From contig JADNRY010000445.1 of assembly GCA_015501585.1 (NCBI GenBank), forward strand, positions 1-48,020: a DNA stretch of 48,020 nt. Direction: 5' to 3'. The notes under the pieces are model-generated. The model was not told where the DNA came from, ran no database searches, and saw only the letters and a program-made list of their open reading frames with translations. Below are positions 22,891-32,030 of the stretch, piece after piece. The stretch comes from Rhodocollybia butyracea. Lineage: Eukaryota > Basidiomycota > Agaricomycetes > Agaricales > Omphalotaceae. How positions within the stretch are numbered: the stretch's first letter is position 1; every line of letters begins with the position of its first letter. A program made the translations under genes and the position numbers.

Positions 22891-23428
22891 TAGTAGTGTT
22901 GTCGGAGATAAAATTGTCTCTGATGCTTATTTTTGATTTTGCTACATGCATCCTAGGCATGTATTTGGCATGATACATGTGGCGGGCCTCAGCAGTTTCG
23001 AAATGGGACCACGTCGATTACACTAACACTACCACTAGAGTAGTACATTTGAACCGTATTGCTGCGAACTACTCAGTCACTGAAAACAGGTAGCACTCAC
23101 TCTCTTTAATCTTATTAGAACGACTCACCATGAGTCATATGTCCCTGAGTCCAAATCATCGCCTTCTGGACATGTAGGGATCTCTGATTATAACTTTCGC
23201 ATCGCTGGCGTTGTGCATACAATCAGAAATTACATACATAATATTCTTCTCAAATTGCAGATCACTGCCCACACTGACTGGAACTGTCCATTGCTGATTC
23301 AGGAACAAGGAGCAGCAAGTACAGTACTTCTCAGCTTGGATAGGCTTGGATATAGTTTAGTTATGAAAACGTCTCAATAGAATAGCATTAAGTGCACAAG
23401 ATAACATATAGTACGATTTAGCCTGTCT
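22891..23428. other. Intergenic, no feature recognised
   Basis: 538 bp between the SINE array and the PLAC8 gene. I see no open frame with codon structure, no repeat shared with the rest of the window and no RNA gene. Confidence 0.5.
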
Positions 23429-24454
23429 CTACAGTTGGTACCTGGAGGGATCCCTGTAATACACCCCGCTACTTCCCCCAACACCCCTAGGAAAACTATG
23501 CTCCTCCGCGGTAAGTTCAATATGCTCCTGTGTAAGCGCACACGAGTAGCAACATATGGATGCACCAAAGTCCCCCACGGATGTTCCATCAATAGAATAA
23601 CGATCGCGTATTGTGGCTCGAAGAGGAATCTAGAAAAAAAATGGTGAGTTACACAGTGCTACCGAGGAAGAAACAAAGCCACGTACCTGCATTGCACACC
23701 CTGGAACCACACCCAGCAAAAACGACAGCCCATATGCCACACACGCCCCACCCGCCGTTCCACCATCCGGTTCAGGTGAGCCACGGTTAGCCAGATGGTC
23801 CATACGCGTTTTGTTCCTACCATATATCAAACAAGGACACAAACACGCTGTACACCCTGGGGGAGAAGGAAAAACGCATCAAAACGATAAGAATGACAGA
23901 ATAAACAAAGAAGAATAAAAGGGTGCTAACAGGTATCTAATTCATGGTCATCGCCAGCGTGGCACCCAAACAAACCAGAAATCCAGTCTCTTTTCCCTCG
24001 TAGATCCACAGGCATATCCCGGGCGTTGCGTGAACCTAGTGGTGCTGCCATCATCGTTTCTTTGGGTAAAGGCTGAACGGTAGTTGCCGGGACGGCGCGA
24101 GCTGGTTGAGATACATCAGATAAAAGCTGGGAGCGTGATATCAATAGGTTAAATCTTGGGCGTCATTGAAGGACGTTAATCCAATACCTGTTCGACGGGC
24201 GATTTGGGAGGATAACTCATCGTACGACCGTCATCTACTTGTGTCGAATCAGCATCTTTCAGGGCAGCATCTTTGGACCCCTCGTCTGGTGTTAAAGAAT
24301 AGGTCGGGAGAGTCGGCAACAACTCGGGAGAATTGACAGAAGAACGTTTCTGATTTGCTTCAAGATGCTTCGAAGACGGTGATGCGGAAGATGAGGCCCG
24401 CTGGTCCTGCTCAGTTCGCCTAGCCTGTTTCTCAAAAAGAACGACCATCGTCAA
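23429..24454 (-). CDS. PLAC8 family cysteine-rich protein
   Basis: Four exons (24188-24454, 23931-24126, 23687-23856, 23429-23629) join without a frame break into 277 residues. The first half (residues 1-140) is Ser/Pro/Lys-rich and probably disordered. From about residue 140 comes the PLAC8 domain: RDWISGLFGCHAG, the CTACLCPCLIYGRNKTRMD core, a Gly/Ala-rich hydrophobic helix (GACVAYGLSFLLGVV), then ATIRDRYSIDG and the second Cys cluster (ICCYSCALTQEHIEL). CLCPC and CCxxC with the following ALTQE are the hallmarks of the family (PLAC8, plant PCR/FCR proteins), usually at the plasma membrane and linked to growth control or metal handling. The start is the only upstream ATG in frame. Its role in fungi is not settled; no neighbour suggests one. 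Confidence 0.9.
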
Positions 24455-26368
24455 GGAGGGAAAAGAGTGATTTCAGACGTATTTCTACGTATTTTCGCTT
24501 GTTGATAATTACCAATTGCACGGGAAGATCGATATCATTTTCTAAATATGGATGAGGAGATGATTGGCGGTGTCATCGGTTTCTTTGTTCAAATGGTTAG
24601 AGCCCCTAGGCGGTGTAGGTGCGGTGTAGTAACTGTAGTGCCGACTTTGTAGAGGTAGAAAAAGGGTAAAAGTACCCACCGCTTCTGAGGTTTTTCCGGG
24701 TTCGTCCTCCTCGCTCCGTTGTGACCGCTCTAGCCAAGTCTAACTAGCTTTGGCCAGGAGTTAAAATATGCCATAGCGAGTGCAGCACTCGAGCGACGGC
24801 AGCAGCAACGATTTTACCAGTTTCCAACAAGCTAAAGTCTGCTAAAGTACGACACGCAGGACTACGCGAGTCCACCAATTGGGGATAATGATGAAAGTAT
24901 ACGCGATAAAGATCATTTATGTAAGTACCTTGAATTCGGGACGCCGAATTAGCAAAAGCGCGAATGATCGCATCTGAACTGCGACTTGAGCAAAGTCAAA
25001 CGATGTTGTCGTTGAACCTTGTAAAATTAATGGCTGACCCAGATAAGGCCGAGAATACCGTCATGGAAACAAGTCGTGCGTGCGCAGCTGATTGAGATCG
25101 TTACGATGAGGCAACCATGAAATCCCGAGATGGCAGCGCTGGTAGCGCGGGGGGGGGACGATTTCGCTTCTGAATTGTCGATTGAGGTAATAAGGGAGGA
25201 TGGGAATTTGGAAGCGAAGTTGATTGAAGCAGTGGCGCAGAGTGGCGCCCTAGTTTACATAACTATTTGGATTGTGGTCACCCCTGCTCTACACGTTGGA
25301 CGTAGGGATGCGGAGATTTCGCGACGATGCGTTGTTTCTGTGCTTAACTCAGGCTTAACTTACTTACATACTGGATGACTTCCCGTGGCGTCTAGGATCC
25401 TAGATTATTTCTCTAGACGCACGGCATTCAGGGTTACAAGTAATCTAGTTCTGTGTTTCTAAACCGTGACTAAAGAAAACCTAAACAGACTTTGATGCTG
25501 AGAAAGCTACTCGGCATAAGCATCGTTTAAACGGAATGGTATTACTGAGCTTTTTCGCGGGAATCTTTGGTTGTTCGAGGTGAGGTGATGGAAAAAAAGA
25601 CATCCCTAGGGTTCTGGGATGCAGAATGGGAAAAATGGACTCTCGGCGAAGTGATTTGCTCGGAGCATTGTCCAAATGGGGAGACTAAAATGATACGCGA
25701 AGTAGAAACGCAGATTTAGGTCTGGAAGAGGGGGGGTACCCCTCTTCTAGATTAGAATCTAGAAATGGGCTTGCGCTCATCAAAAGTGGAGCCGTCACCC
25801 TTTCCGAACGTCGGCAATGCTCGGCTGAGCTCGCTTAAGGCATTTAGAGATATTGGGTGACTTCCCATACTATCATGCCCATCAATTTTCAAAAATGATC
25901 AAATGCACAGACTTTTTTAAAACACCTGTTAAGAGGATTTCCGCTCACAAATCGCAATAAGTATGCTTCGGAAATGAAGGATAGATACCCATTCTATTGC
26001 ATCCCAGTCTTTTTGCCTTTAAATTTGGCTAAATACTCGTCTCGCAACTGATTTTTCATGAAAAATTGCAAATTTCTTTCAAAAAACATGTATTTTAACT
26101 TCTAGATAAGATTAAGATATAGAAAAAAGCTCGGAGTGTGTGTAGATATGGCCTAAAGTGTGTCGGAGCTTTTTTTCGAGCCAATATTGGGGGAAAATAG
26201 CACTCTAGAAGAAGTCGGAAGCAGAGCGTGATATTTGAGTGACATCGCTGAAACAGGAAGGTTGCCGCACTGAGCCGAGGCTCAACGGCAGTAGTTTCGG
26301 CTTCACACTAGTGATTTCACTAAGTCGCGTTTCAAGTCGCGTCCCTTCTCTGCATCGTTGGGTGTTGT
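24455..26368. other. Intergenic region with degenerate repeat pieces
   Basis: 1.9 kb with no gene supported. At 25373 (GGATGACTTCCCGTGG then TAGGATCCTAG) and 25855 (GGGTGACTTCCCAT then ACTATCATGCC) are segments related to the interior of the element at 29683-30196, so a decayed copy may lie between about 25370 and 26090. A short hairpin (AAAAAAGCTC ... GAGCTTTTTTT) spans about 26122-26175. The rest shows nothing I can name. Confidence 0.4.
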
Positions 26369-28656
26369 ATGCCCATAAATGCCTCGAAAAAAGCAGATGT
26401 TGCCGCTGCTTGCGAACGCGCCTATAAGGAAGGATGCGCGCTTCTCCGGGAACAACCAAAGCCACAGTACCAAATTATACTCAATCAGCTCACCGAAAAA
26501 TATCCTCACCTACCTCTGTCTTATCACAACCTTCGTAATCGCTTCCTGGACAACCATAAGCCCCATAGCAAGGCCCATATCTCTCAGCAACTGCTCTCTC
26601 CTGACCAAGAGACAATTTTGGTTGACTGGCTCGTTCACCTTTCCGAAACTGGACACCCTATCAGTAAACGAGGGATCCGAAAGAAAGCAGAAGTTCTTGC
26701 GGGAAAGAAACCGCATAGGAATTGGATATACTTCTTTATTAAACGAAATCCATCCATTAAACTCGGAAAACCTTCAGGACTTGATCCCAAACGCGCACAA
26801 GCATTCAACTGACCTGTCGTTGGACGTCATTTTGATCTTCTTGAATCCATATGCGCTAAACACGGTATTCCCATCGAAAACATCTACAATATGGACAAAA
26901 AAGGTTGTCAGCGAGGGGGTGGCCGCAAGGCCTCCCAACAAAAATACTTTGTTCCGAGATGAAGGCGGCCTGCGTATAAGAAACGCTCAGCCAATCTGGA
27001 GCTTGCAACTATCATCGAATGTGTCAGTGCAGATGGTCATGCATTGTTACCAGGATTTGTCTTCTCTGGAAAGGAATTTTCGCCAGAGTGGTTTGAAGTC
27101 AACCCAAACATTTGGTGAGTTCAACCTGTCTTTTAATGTCATCTTCATTCAATTCTCAATGTTCTGAACATACCTTCAGTGTCTCGATGTCTGAAAATGG
27201 GTGGACTGATGATCATTTGTGCTTTGAGTGGTTTAAGAAGTCATTCATTCCCCAAGCCGAGGCGCGTAATGTGTCCAATTCAAAAATTCTTCTCATCTAC
27301 GATGGACACGGCTCACACGATCAATGGGAACTCATACAGCTGGCACGTGAGAAGGGTATCATCTTACTCTGTCTTCCTCCTCACACAACACACAAGCTAC
27401 AGCCTCTTGACGTTGGAGTCTTTGGACCTTTTGCACGAGCATGGATTGACCGTTGTGACCAGATTGCAGAGGACACAGATGAAGAGATGCCGAGGGAAGA
27501 TTTTATCAAGGAATATATGGCTGTTCGTGCTGCGACATTTAAGCAGAGCACGATACAAACTGCTTGGCGGAAGAGTGGTCAATGGCCAATCAACCGTGAC
27601 ATTTTCAAACACGATGACTACGCGCCGAGTGTTCCTTACTCCACACATGGAACCTTTGTCCCAGGTTCATTTCCCTTCCACCCAGTGTTCTCAGATGACG
27701 ACGACGACATGTCCAGCGGCCAATCCGACCAAGACTCTGATACGGAAAGCGAACACGAGGCTCTGGTATCCACGGAAACACCAGCGCAACGTCGACGTCC
27801 ACATCAAACTTTACCAACGCCGCCGTCATCATCTCCTTTTTCACCAATCCCACCATCTCTCTTTTACGCTTCTCCTTCCTTGGGGCGCAAACGAACGTAT
27901 GACCAGCTTTCTCAGGCATACGATGCGATGGAAAAGGAGAATCGTGAGCTTCGTTCAGCTCTGGAGCAGTCGAAAACCCACAACACACTTGCACTGCAGC
28001 AGCTCCAGGTTACCCATCGCAAGCTCAACGCGAAGAGCCAGAAAGCAACGAAACGGCCGAAACTTAACGTTGAGGCTCGGTGCTTGACATCTGCCGAGGG
28101 CATGGAATATTCGAGGAAAAAGCATGACAAGGCAGCGGAGCAGTTGCAGAAGAAGAATGAGGCGCAGGCAGCAAAGGAAGCGAAGGAACAGGAACGAGTT
28201 CAGGCCCGACTGAAAATGGGCCCTGACACCATTTTTACGGGCTCACTGAACTCAAAGGTGAAGGAGGATATGAAGGATCTGGCATGGGTACTCAAGCTAG
28301 ACACAGACGGAAACAACGACGCATTGCGTGCACGAATAAAATCTCATTTCGAGGAACACCCACAGCTTGTACAGGACCCTCGTTATCGGGGAATTTTTGG
28401 ACGAGCCCGTGCACCCGCTACTAATTCCAACACGGCTACCACTCACCAACCCGAAAACCCACAGCAACCCGAACCGTCTTCCTCTCACCAACCAGAAATG
28501 TCATCGTTTATTCCTCAGACACCAATACACCATTCATTTTCTTATCCTCGTACCCCTTTGACGCTCAGCCCTCGTAGAAACATGCAGACAGCACCCTATC
28601 CTCATCCTTACATTTACCATAATCCACCTTACTATTATACCAACCACTGTTCATAA
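26369..28656 (+). pseudogene. Pogo-like DDE transposase with two in-frame stops
   Basis: Two exons, 26369-27114 and 27180-28656. N-terminal: helix-turn-helix of the CENP-B/Tc5 type (about residues 5-145: ADVAAACERAYKEG, LSPDQETILVDWLVHLSETG, ISKRGIRKKAEVLAG). Then the DDE_1 catalytic domain: first Asp in NIYNMDKKG, second in LLIYDGHGSHDQWE, third in HKLQPLDVGVFGPF. After it come an acidic/Ser-rich linker, a coiled coil (YDAMEKENRELRSALEQ) and a SAP-like motif (VKEDMKDLAWVLKL with DALRARIKSHFEEHP). Stops at 26810-26812 and 26960-26962 are both TGA where the flanking family pattern fits Arg, the signature of C-to-T change at CGA. The frame is otherwise open through both exons. All three catalytic Asp are present, so decay looks recent. 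A read-through or a second functional copy elsewhere cannot be excluded. Confidence 0.8.
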
Positions 28657-28695
28657 CTTACAGATTTATTTATGAAGCAAATAAAAGAGTTATAT

Positions 28696-29437
28696 TCAAT
28701 CTAGCTGTGATTTGAGAGTAGGGTACGCTGTAATTGCTTGCACAACAGACTGCTGAGGGAAGGGTTTTCGACGACGTGCCTGCATCTCAAACTGCTCTCT
28801 ATCCCGTGAACCCTTCCTCCCATGCTCTATTAAACCCGTTGCTAATCTGTTTACATCGCGTCGTAGATAGAGATTGCTTGGTTCCTTTGTTGTCTCCAGA
28901 AGTGCTTCACCTGCCACTACAGCTTCCTGCCGCAACCTGAACAACTCGAGACGAGCGGCGTTTGCATATCGTATGGCCGTGTCGCGTTCGGCAAGACAGT
29001 TTCTGATTTGACGATGCATTTCATTGAGGAGATTGCCTCGCTCGAGCAGCCGGTCCATCTCTTCAGGTGAGGTGTACTGAGCAAATCCATCCATTTCTTG
29101 AGGTAAGCCCACTGTAAGCAGAGTAAGAGAAGTAATTTGCCTTGAGACGAGTGAACACATACCAACGGCCTCAAATTCCCGGAAGCTCATTGTTGAATAT
29201 TCACGTAGCATTGATAGTGCAGTATGGGTCCCGGTCATTGCATGAATATTGTTCTTGCTATGCGAAAGCATTAGTATAAAGTCTACATAAGAAATGAGTA
29301 TAGACGTACTTGAATTCATCCCAGCCATCCAGCCAGCCTGGACTTGGAGATCTTTTGCGAGGAAAGTTGGGCTCATCCAAGGATGCCTTCTCCGATTGTG
29401 TTTTCGTGCGGTCAGCATGGTGGTTAGTGCGTGACAT
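28696..29437 (-). CDS. Unknown coiled-coil protein, tail-to-tail with the transposase
   Basis: Three exons (29310-29437, 29163-29257, 28696-29111) give an unbroken 212 residues from MSRTNHHAD; an in-frame ATG at 29530 would add 31. The N-terminus is basic and Pro/Ser-rich with a WLDGWDEF motif; the centre is a predicted coiled coil (DRLLERGNLLNEMHRQIRN, then RLELFRLRQEAVV); the end is basic (RGRKGS-like, QARRRKPFPQQ). No known family. Its stop is only 39 bp from the transposase stop, in convergent orientation, so the two may belong to one mobile element. Alternatively it is a host gene next to the insertion. Confidence 0.6.
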
Positions 29438-29682
29438 TGCGAGAAACAGTGGTACGTCCCAGTACGGAACGATTCCACCACAAGATGGAGAGAAGAGAGA
29501 ACGCGCAACGCGACAACTTAAAATTGACATGCCGTCTTGGCCATTGCGTGTGCCGTTGAGTGTGCCGTTGATTGTACCTGTTACTGCTGTGACTGATCTT
29601 TTGAAAAACTCTGTGCAAAACGACTTTTTACACCGGGAAAGCTGTCGTGCTCTAAGATGGTATATAAATGCTATAAAAATTA

Positions 29683-30196
29683 GATAGAAAGTTTACTTAT
29701 ATACTATCCCCTCTGCATATTAAATCCGGTGGCCATCGACAGACATTAAAGGCAGTTCCAAGGCGCTTCTTTGAACATTTTTGAAAAACTAGAGGCGTGA
29801 TAGTAAGAATTAAACTCCAATAAACTCCAAATAATTCTTGAATGATGTTGATGCGACGGGCGGAAAATGATTGGCGATCAAAAATCGAGCGAAAACAGGT
29901 TTACAGAGGCCTCCAGACCCCTCTGTAAACCCTTGCAAGGAAGTTTTGATCAAGTTTTGATGGAATCCGGTGATCGCAAACCTCCCTGACAAAATTAATC
30001 AACTGTTTTTTGTCAAATAAACCTTACAGGAAGTCATCCATTATTTAGGATCCTAAACCCCACGGGAAGTCACCCACTATCACGCCTCTAGTTTTTAAAA
30101 ATTTTTAAAGAAGTACCTCGGAAATGCCTTAAAGGTAACCAGATTGCCACCGGATTTGACATGTAGAGGGGATAGTACTCTAGTAAACTTTCTATC
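29683..30196. mobile_element. MITE-like element with ~120 bp inverted ends and TA target duplication
   Basis: The left arm (GATAGAAAGTTTACT..., through ACTATCCCCTCT, AAATCCGGTGGC, to CTAGAGGCGTGATAGT near 29802) is the reverse complement of the right arm (ACTATCACGCCTCTAG near 30075 to AGTAAACTTTCTATC at 30196), with scattered mismatches. TA flanks both ends (29681-29682 and 30197-30198). The middle has no coding capacity. A TA duplication fits the Tc1/mariner/pogo group, so it could be mobilised by a pogo-type enzyme, but the ends of the neighbouring transposase element are not known. Confidence 0.75.
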
Positions 30197-30814
30197 TACT
30201 TTTTAGAGTAATTACATCAAAATCACGGTCTGCCATATATTTGATGGCGGGGAGCTTGTCACGCAGAAATCACAAATCTGCTTCAACTCCCTCTAGATTC
30301 ATTACTATTAGTGATGGGCGGAGTATGATACGGATAGTATTTGGATGGGCTAGAGATTGGATTGGAGAATGTAAATGGTATCCTCTATATGGCACGGACA
30401 GGAATCTTCATGTGATATATTGGCCACCTTTGAGTTGTCACCGCTACTAGACACTTCTGTTTCTAGGTGCTTCGCTTTTGTTGTTGCTACCTGCGCGTCT
30501 TCTGTTATTGCTAGGCATGTCCAACTTAACGTACTAGGTTTGCTGGTGATTAAACGGGGGCACCTGCGTTGTGGTGGAAGACACATCGGAAGGAAGGTGC
30601 AGCAGAACAGTGTAACAGGTGCATTGCATTCTCTAGGGTGGGCAACCACAAGGCAAAAAGCTGGCAAGTTCTCCCATGTAGAGCTTCAAAGCTTCAAGGT
30701 TTGAGTCCATAAATGAGGTAAAGATTCAAAGCCTCCCTGGTGGGTAATCGCAAGTGCAGAGTTTGCATTTCAAAGACCACGAAAGAAAGAGAAAAGCATG
30801 ACTTGACTGTTCCC
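30197..30814. other. Intergenic, partial tRNA-like sequence
   Basis: No gene supported. Near 30733 the string CTCCCTGGTGGGTAATC resembles the start of a tRNA-type head (TCCCTGG), whose matching 3' end (CCAGGGA) appears at about 31508 beyond the hAT-type element; the element may have inserted into an older repeat. Confidence 0.3.
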
Positions 30815-31450
30815 TAGAGATGTCCACGAGTCCAAGTCTCAACAAGTACTCACAGGTAAGATCCGTGGGAAAACTCGCAAGTATGTGACTTGCGGATCCC
30901 AAGACCCATTTCCCACGGGTCACCAACAGGTCACAAGTCAAGGTTTCCGAGACTTTGCAAGTATTTGTGACTTGTGCAAGGCATAGTATACATGTATTTT
31001 CAGTGCAACTTGAGTAATAATTACAACTTACATTGGTCAATAATATCATACTTACTACTATATAAGTTGTTGAGTGCTGGCACACAGATATTAGGTTGTA
31101 GACAGCTACACGGCGTTTAGGCGCCAATTCAAGCGCCTAAACGCCCTGAGCTGTCTACAACTCAAAACTTAGATGTGAGTACATATTTACTTCATAACAT
31201 AGTATGAAATTGTTGTAAACAAGTTAAGTACATGGTTTTGTTAGCATTATATGCTGTACAATCAATTTATGCAAGTAAGTAATGGTAAATACTTCTGTAA
31301 CACTTGTTTATTAGATGAATCACAAGTACTTGCAAGTCAGTGACCCGTTTCCCACGAGTCAGCCACGGGTCACAAGTCAGGCCTTTTAGGCCGCAAGTAC
31401 TTGCGCTCTGGATCCAAGTATACTTGGATCCGGACTCGTGGACATCTCTA
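30815..31450. mobile_element. Non-autonomous hAT-type element
   Basis: 636 bp. The left end TAGAGATGTCCACGAGTCC (30815-30833) is repeated as a perfect 19 bp inverted copy at the right end (31432-31450). Both sides carry the identical 8 bp CTGTTCCC (30807-30814 and 31451-31458). An 8 bp target duplication with ends starting TAGAG is typical of the hAT superfamily. The interior contains several CAAGTACTTGCAAGT-like subterminal motifs and no open frame of note. Confidence 0.9.
31095..31161. repeat. Near-perfect hairpin inside the hAT-type element
   Basis: GTTGTAGACAGCT (31095-31107) pairs perfectly with AGCTGTCTACAAC (31149-31161), and GGCGTTTAGGCGC (31112-31124) pairs perfectly with GCGCCTAAACGCC (31133-31145), with a 3-4 base internal loop between the two stems and an 8 base terminal loop. 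Confidence 0.85.
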
Positions 31451-31483
31451 CTGTTCCCGGCTCGCGGCTGTCTTATACTTACA

Positions 31484-31516
31484 CACAAAAGCTGGGTTCA
31501 ACTCCCAACCAGGGAG
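31484..31516 (+). repeat. 3' half of a tRNA-like repeat head
   Basis: AAAAGCTGGGTTCAACTCCC followed by AACCAGGGAG matches the T arm and acceptor end of the SINE-like units at 21.6-22.9 kb. Confidence 0.5.
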
Positions 31517-31888
31517 TACGACTTTAGATAGCCTAAATACACCAAGTCACTCCATCAGAAGTTTCAGTACCTATCTGGTACTGATGTAAGTTGCATAAGT
31601 ATACTTACAGGAAAACTACAAAAAAACATGGTGAGTCACTGTACTACACAAGAAGATCTAGAAAAGCATCTGTTCCAACTTGTAGTATCCAAATATGGAG
31701 CATTATATTTAGCTTTGACCACATCTTTTATATCAGTATCATGTTGTACTCAAAGTCAGTCTTGTCCTACACAGTAAAATTGCCAATTTTCATGTAAGTT
31801 CAGGATTCTGCAATGCCAGTAGACTATAATACAATGAACACTTGGTATACTAAGTATCCCCAGAGCCTCAGATTAGTCCATATAACCC

Positions 31889-31956
31889 ATCTCATATAAG
31901 GCTCAATATCCATTCAAATTTGTGCAAACTGAAGAGATATTAAGCCTTATATGAGA
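31889..31956. repeat. 22 bp inverted repeat
   Basis: ATCTCATATAAGGCTCAATA... (31889-31910) is the reverse complement of 31935-31956 with one mismatch and a 24 base loop. It lies 75 bp downstream of the helicase gene's stop on that gene's strand and could act as a transcript end structure or be a small repeat remnant. Confidence 0.6.
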
Positions 31957-32030
31957 TGCGGGATATGGAAAATCAGAGCTGTTGTGAAAGTTAGTATACT
32001 ACTGAGAACAAAATGAAAGAACTTGAACAA

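Noticed and set aside
25130..25378. 82-codon frame in the 24.5-26.4 kb gap
   Set aside because: No homology, no start context, and the end overlaps the degenerate repeat at 25373.
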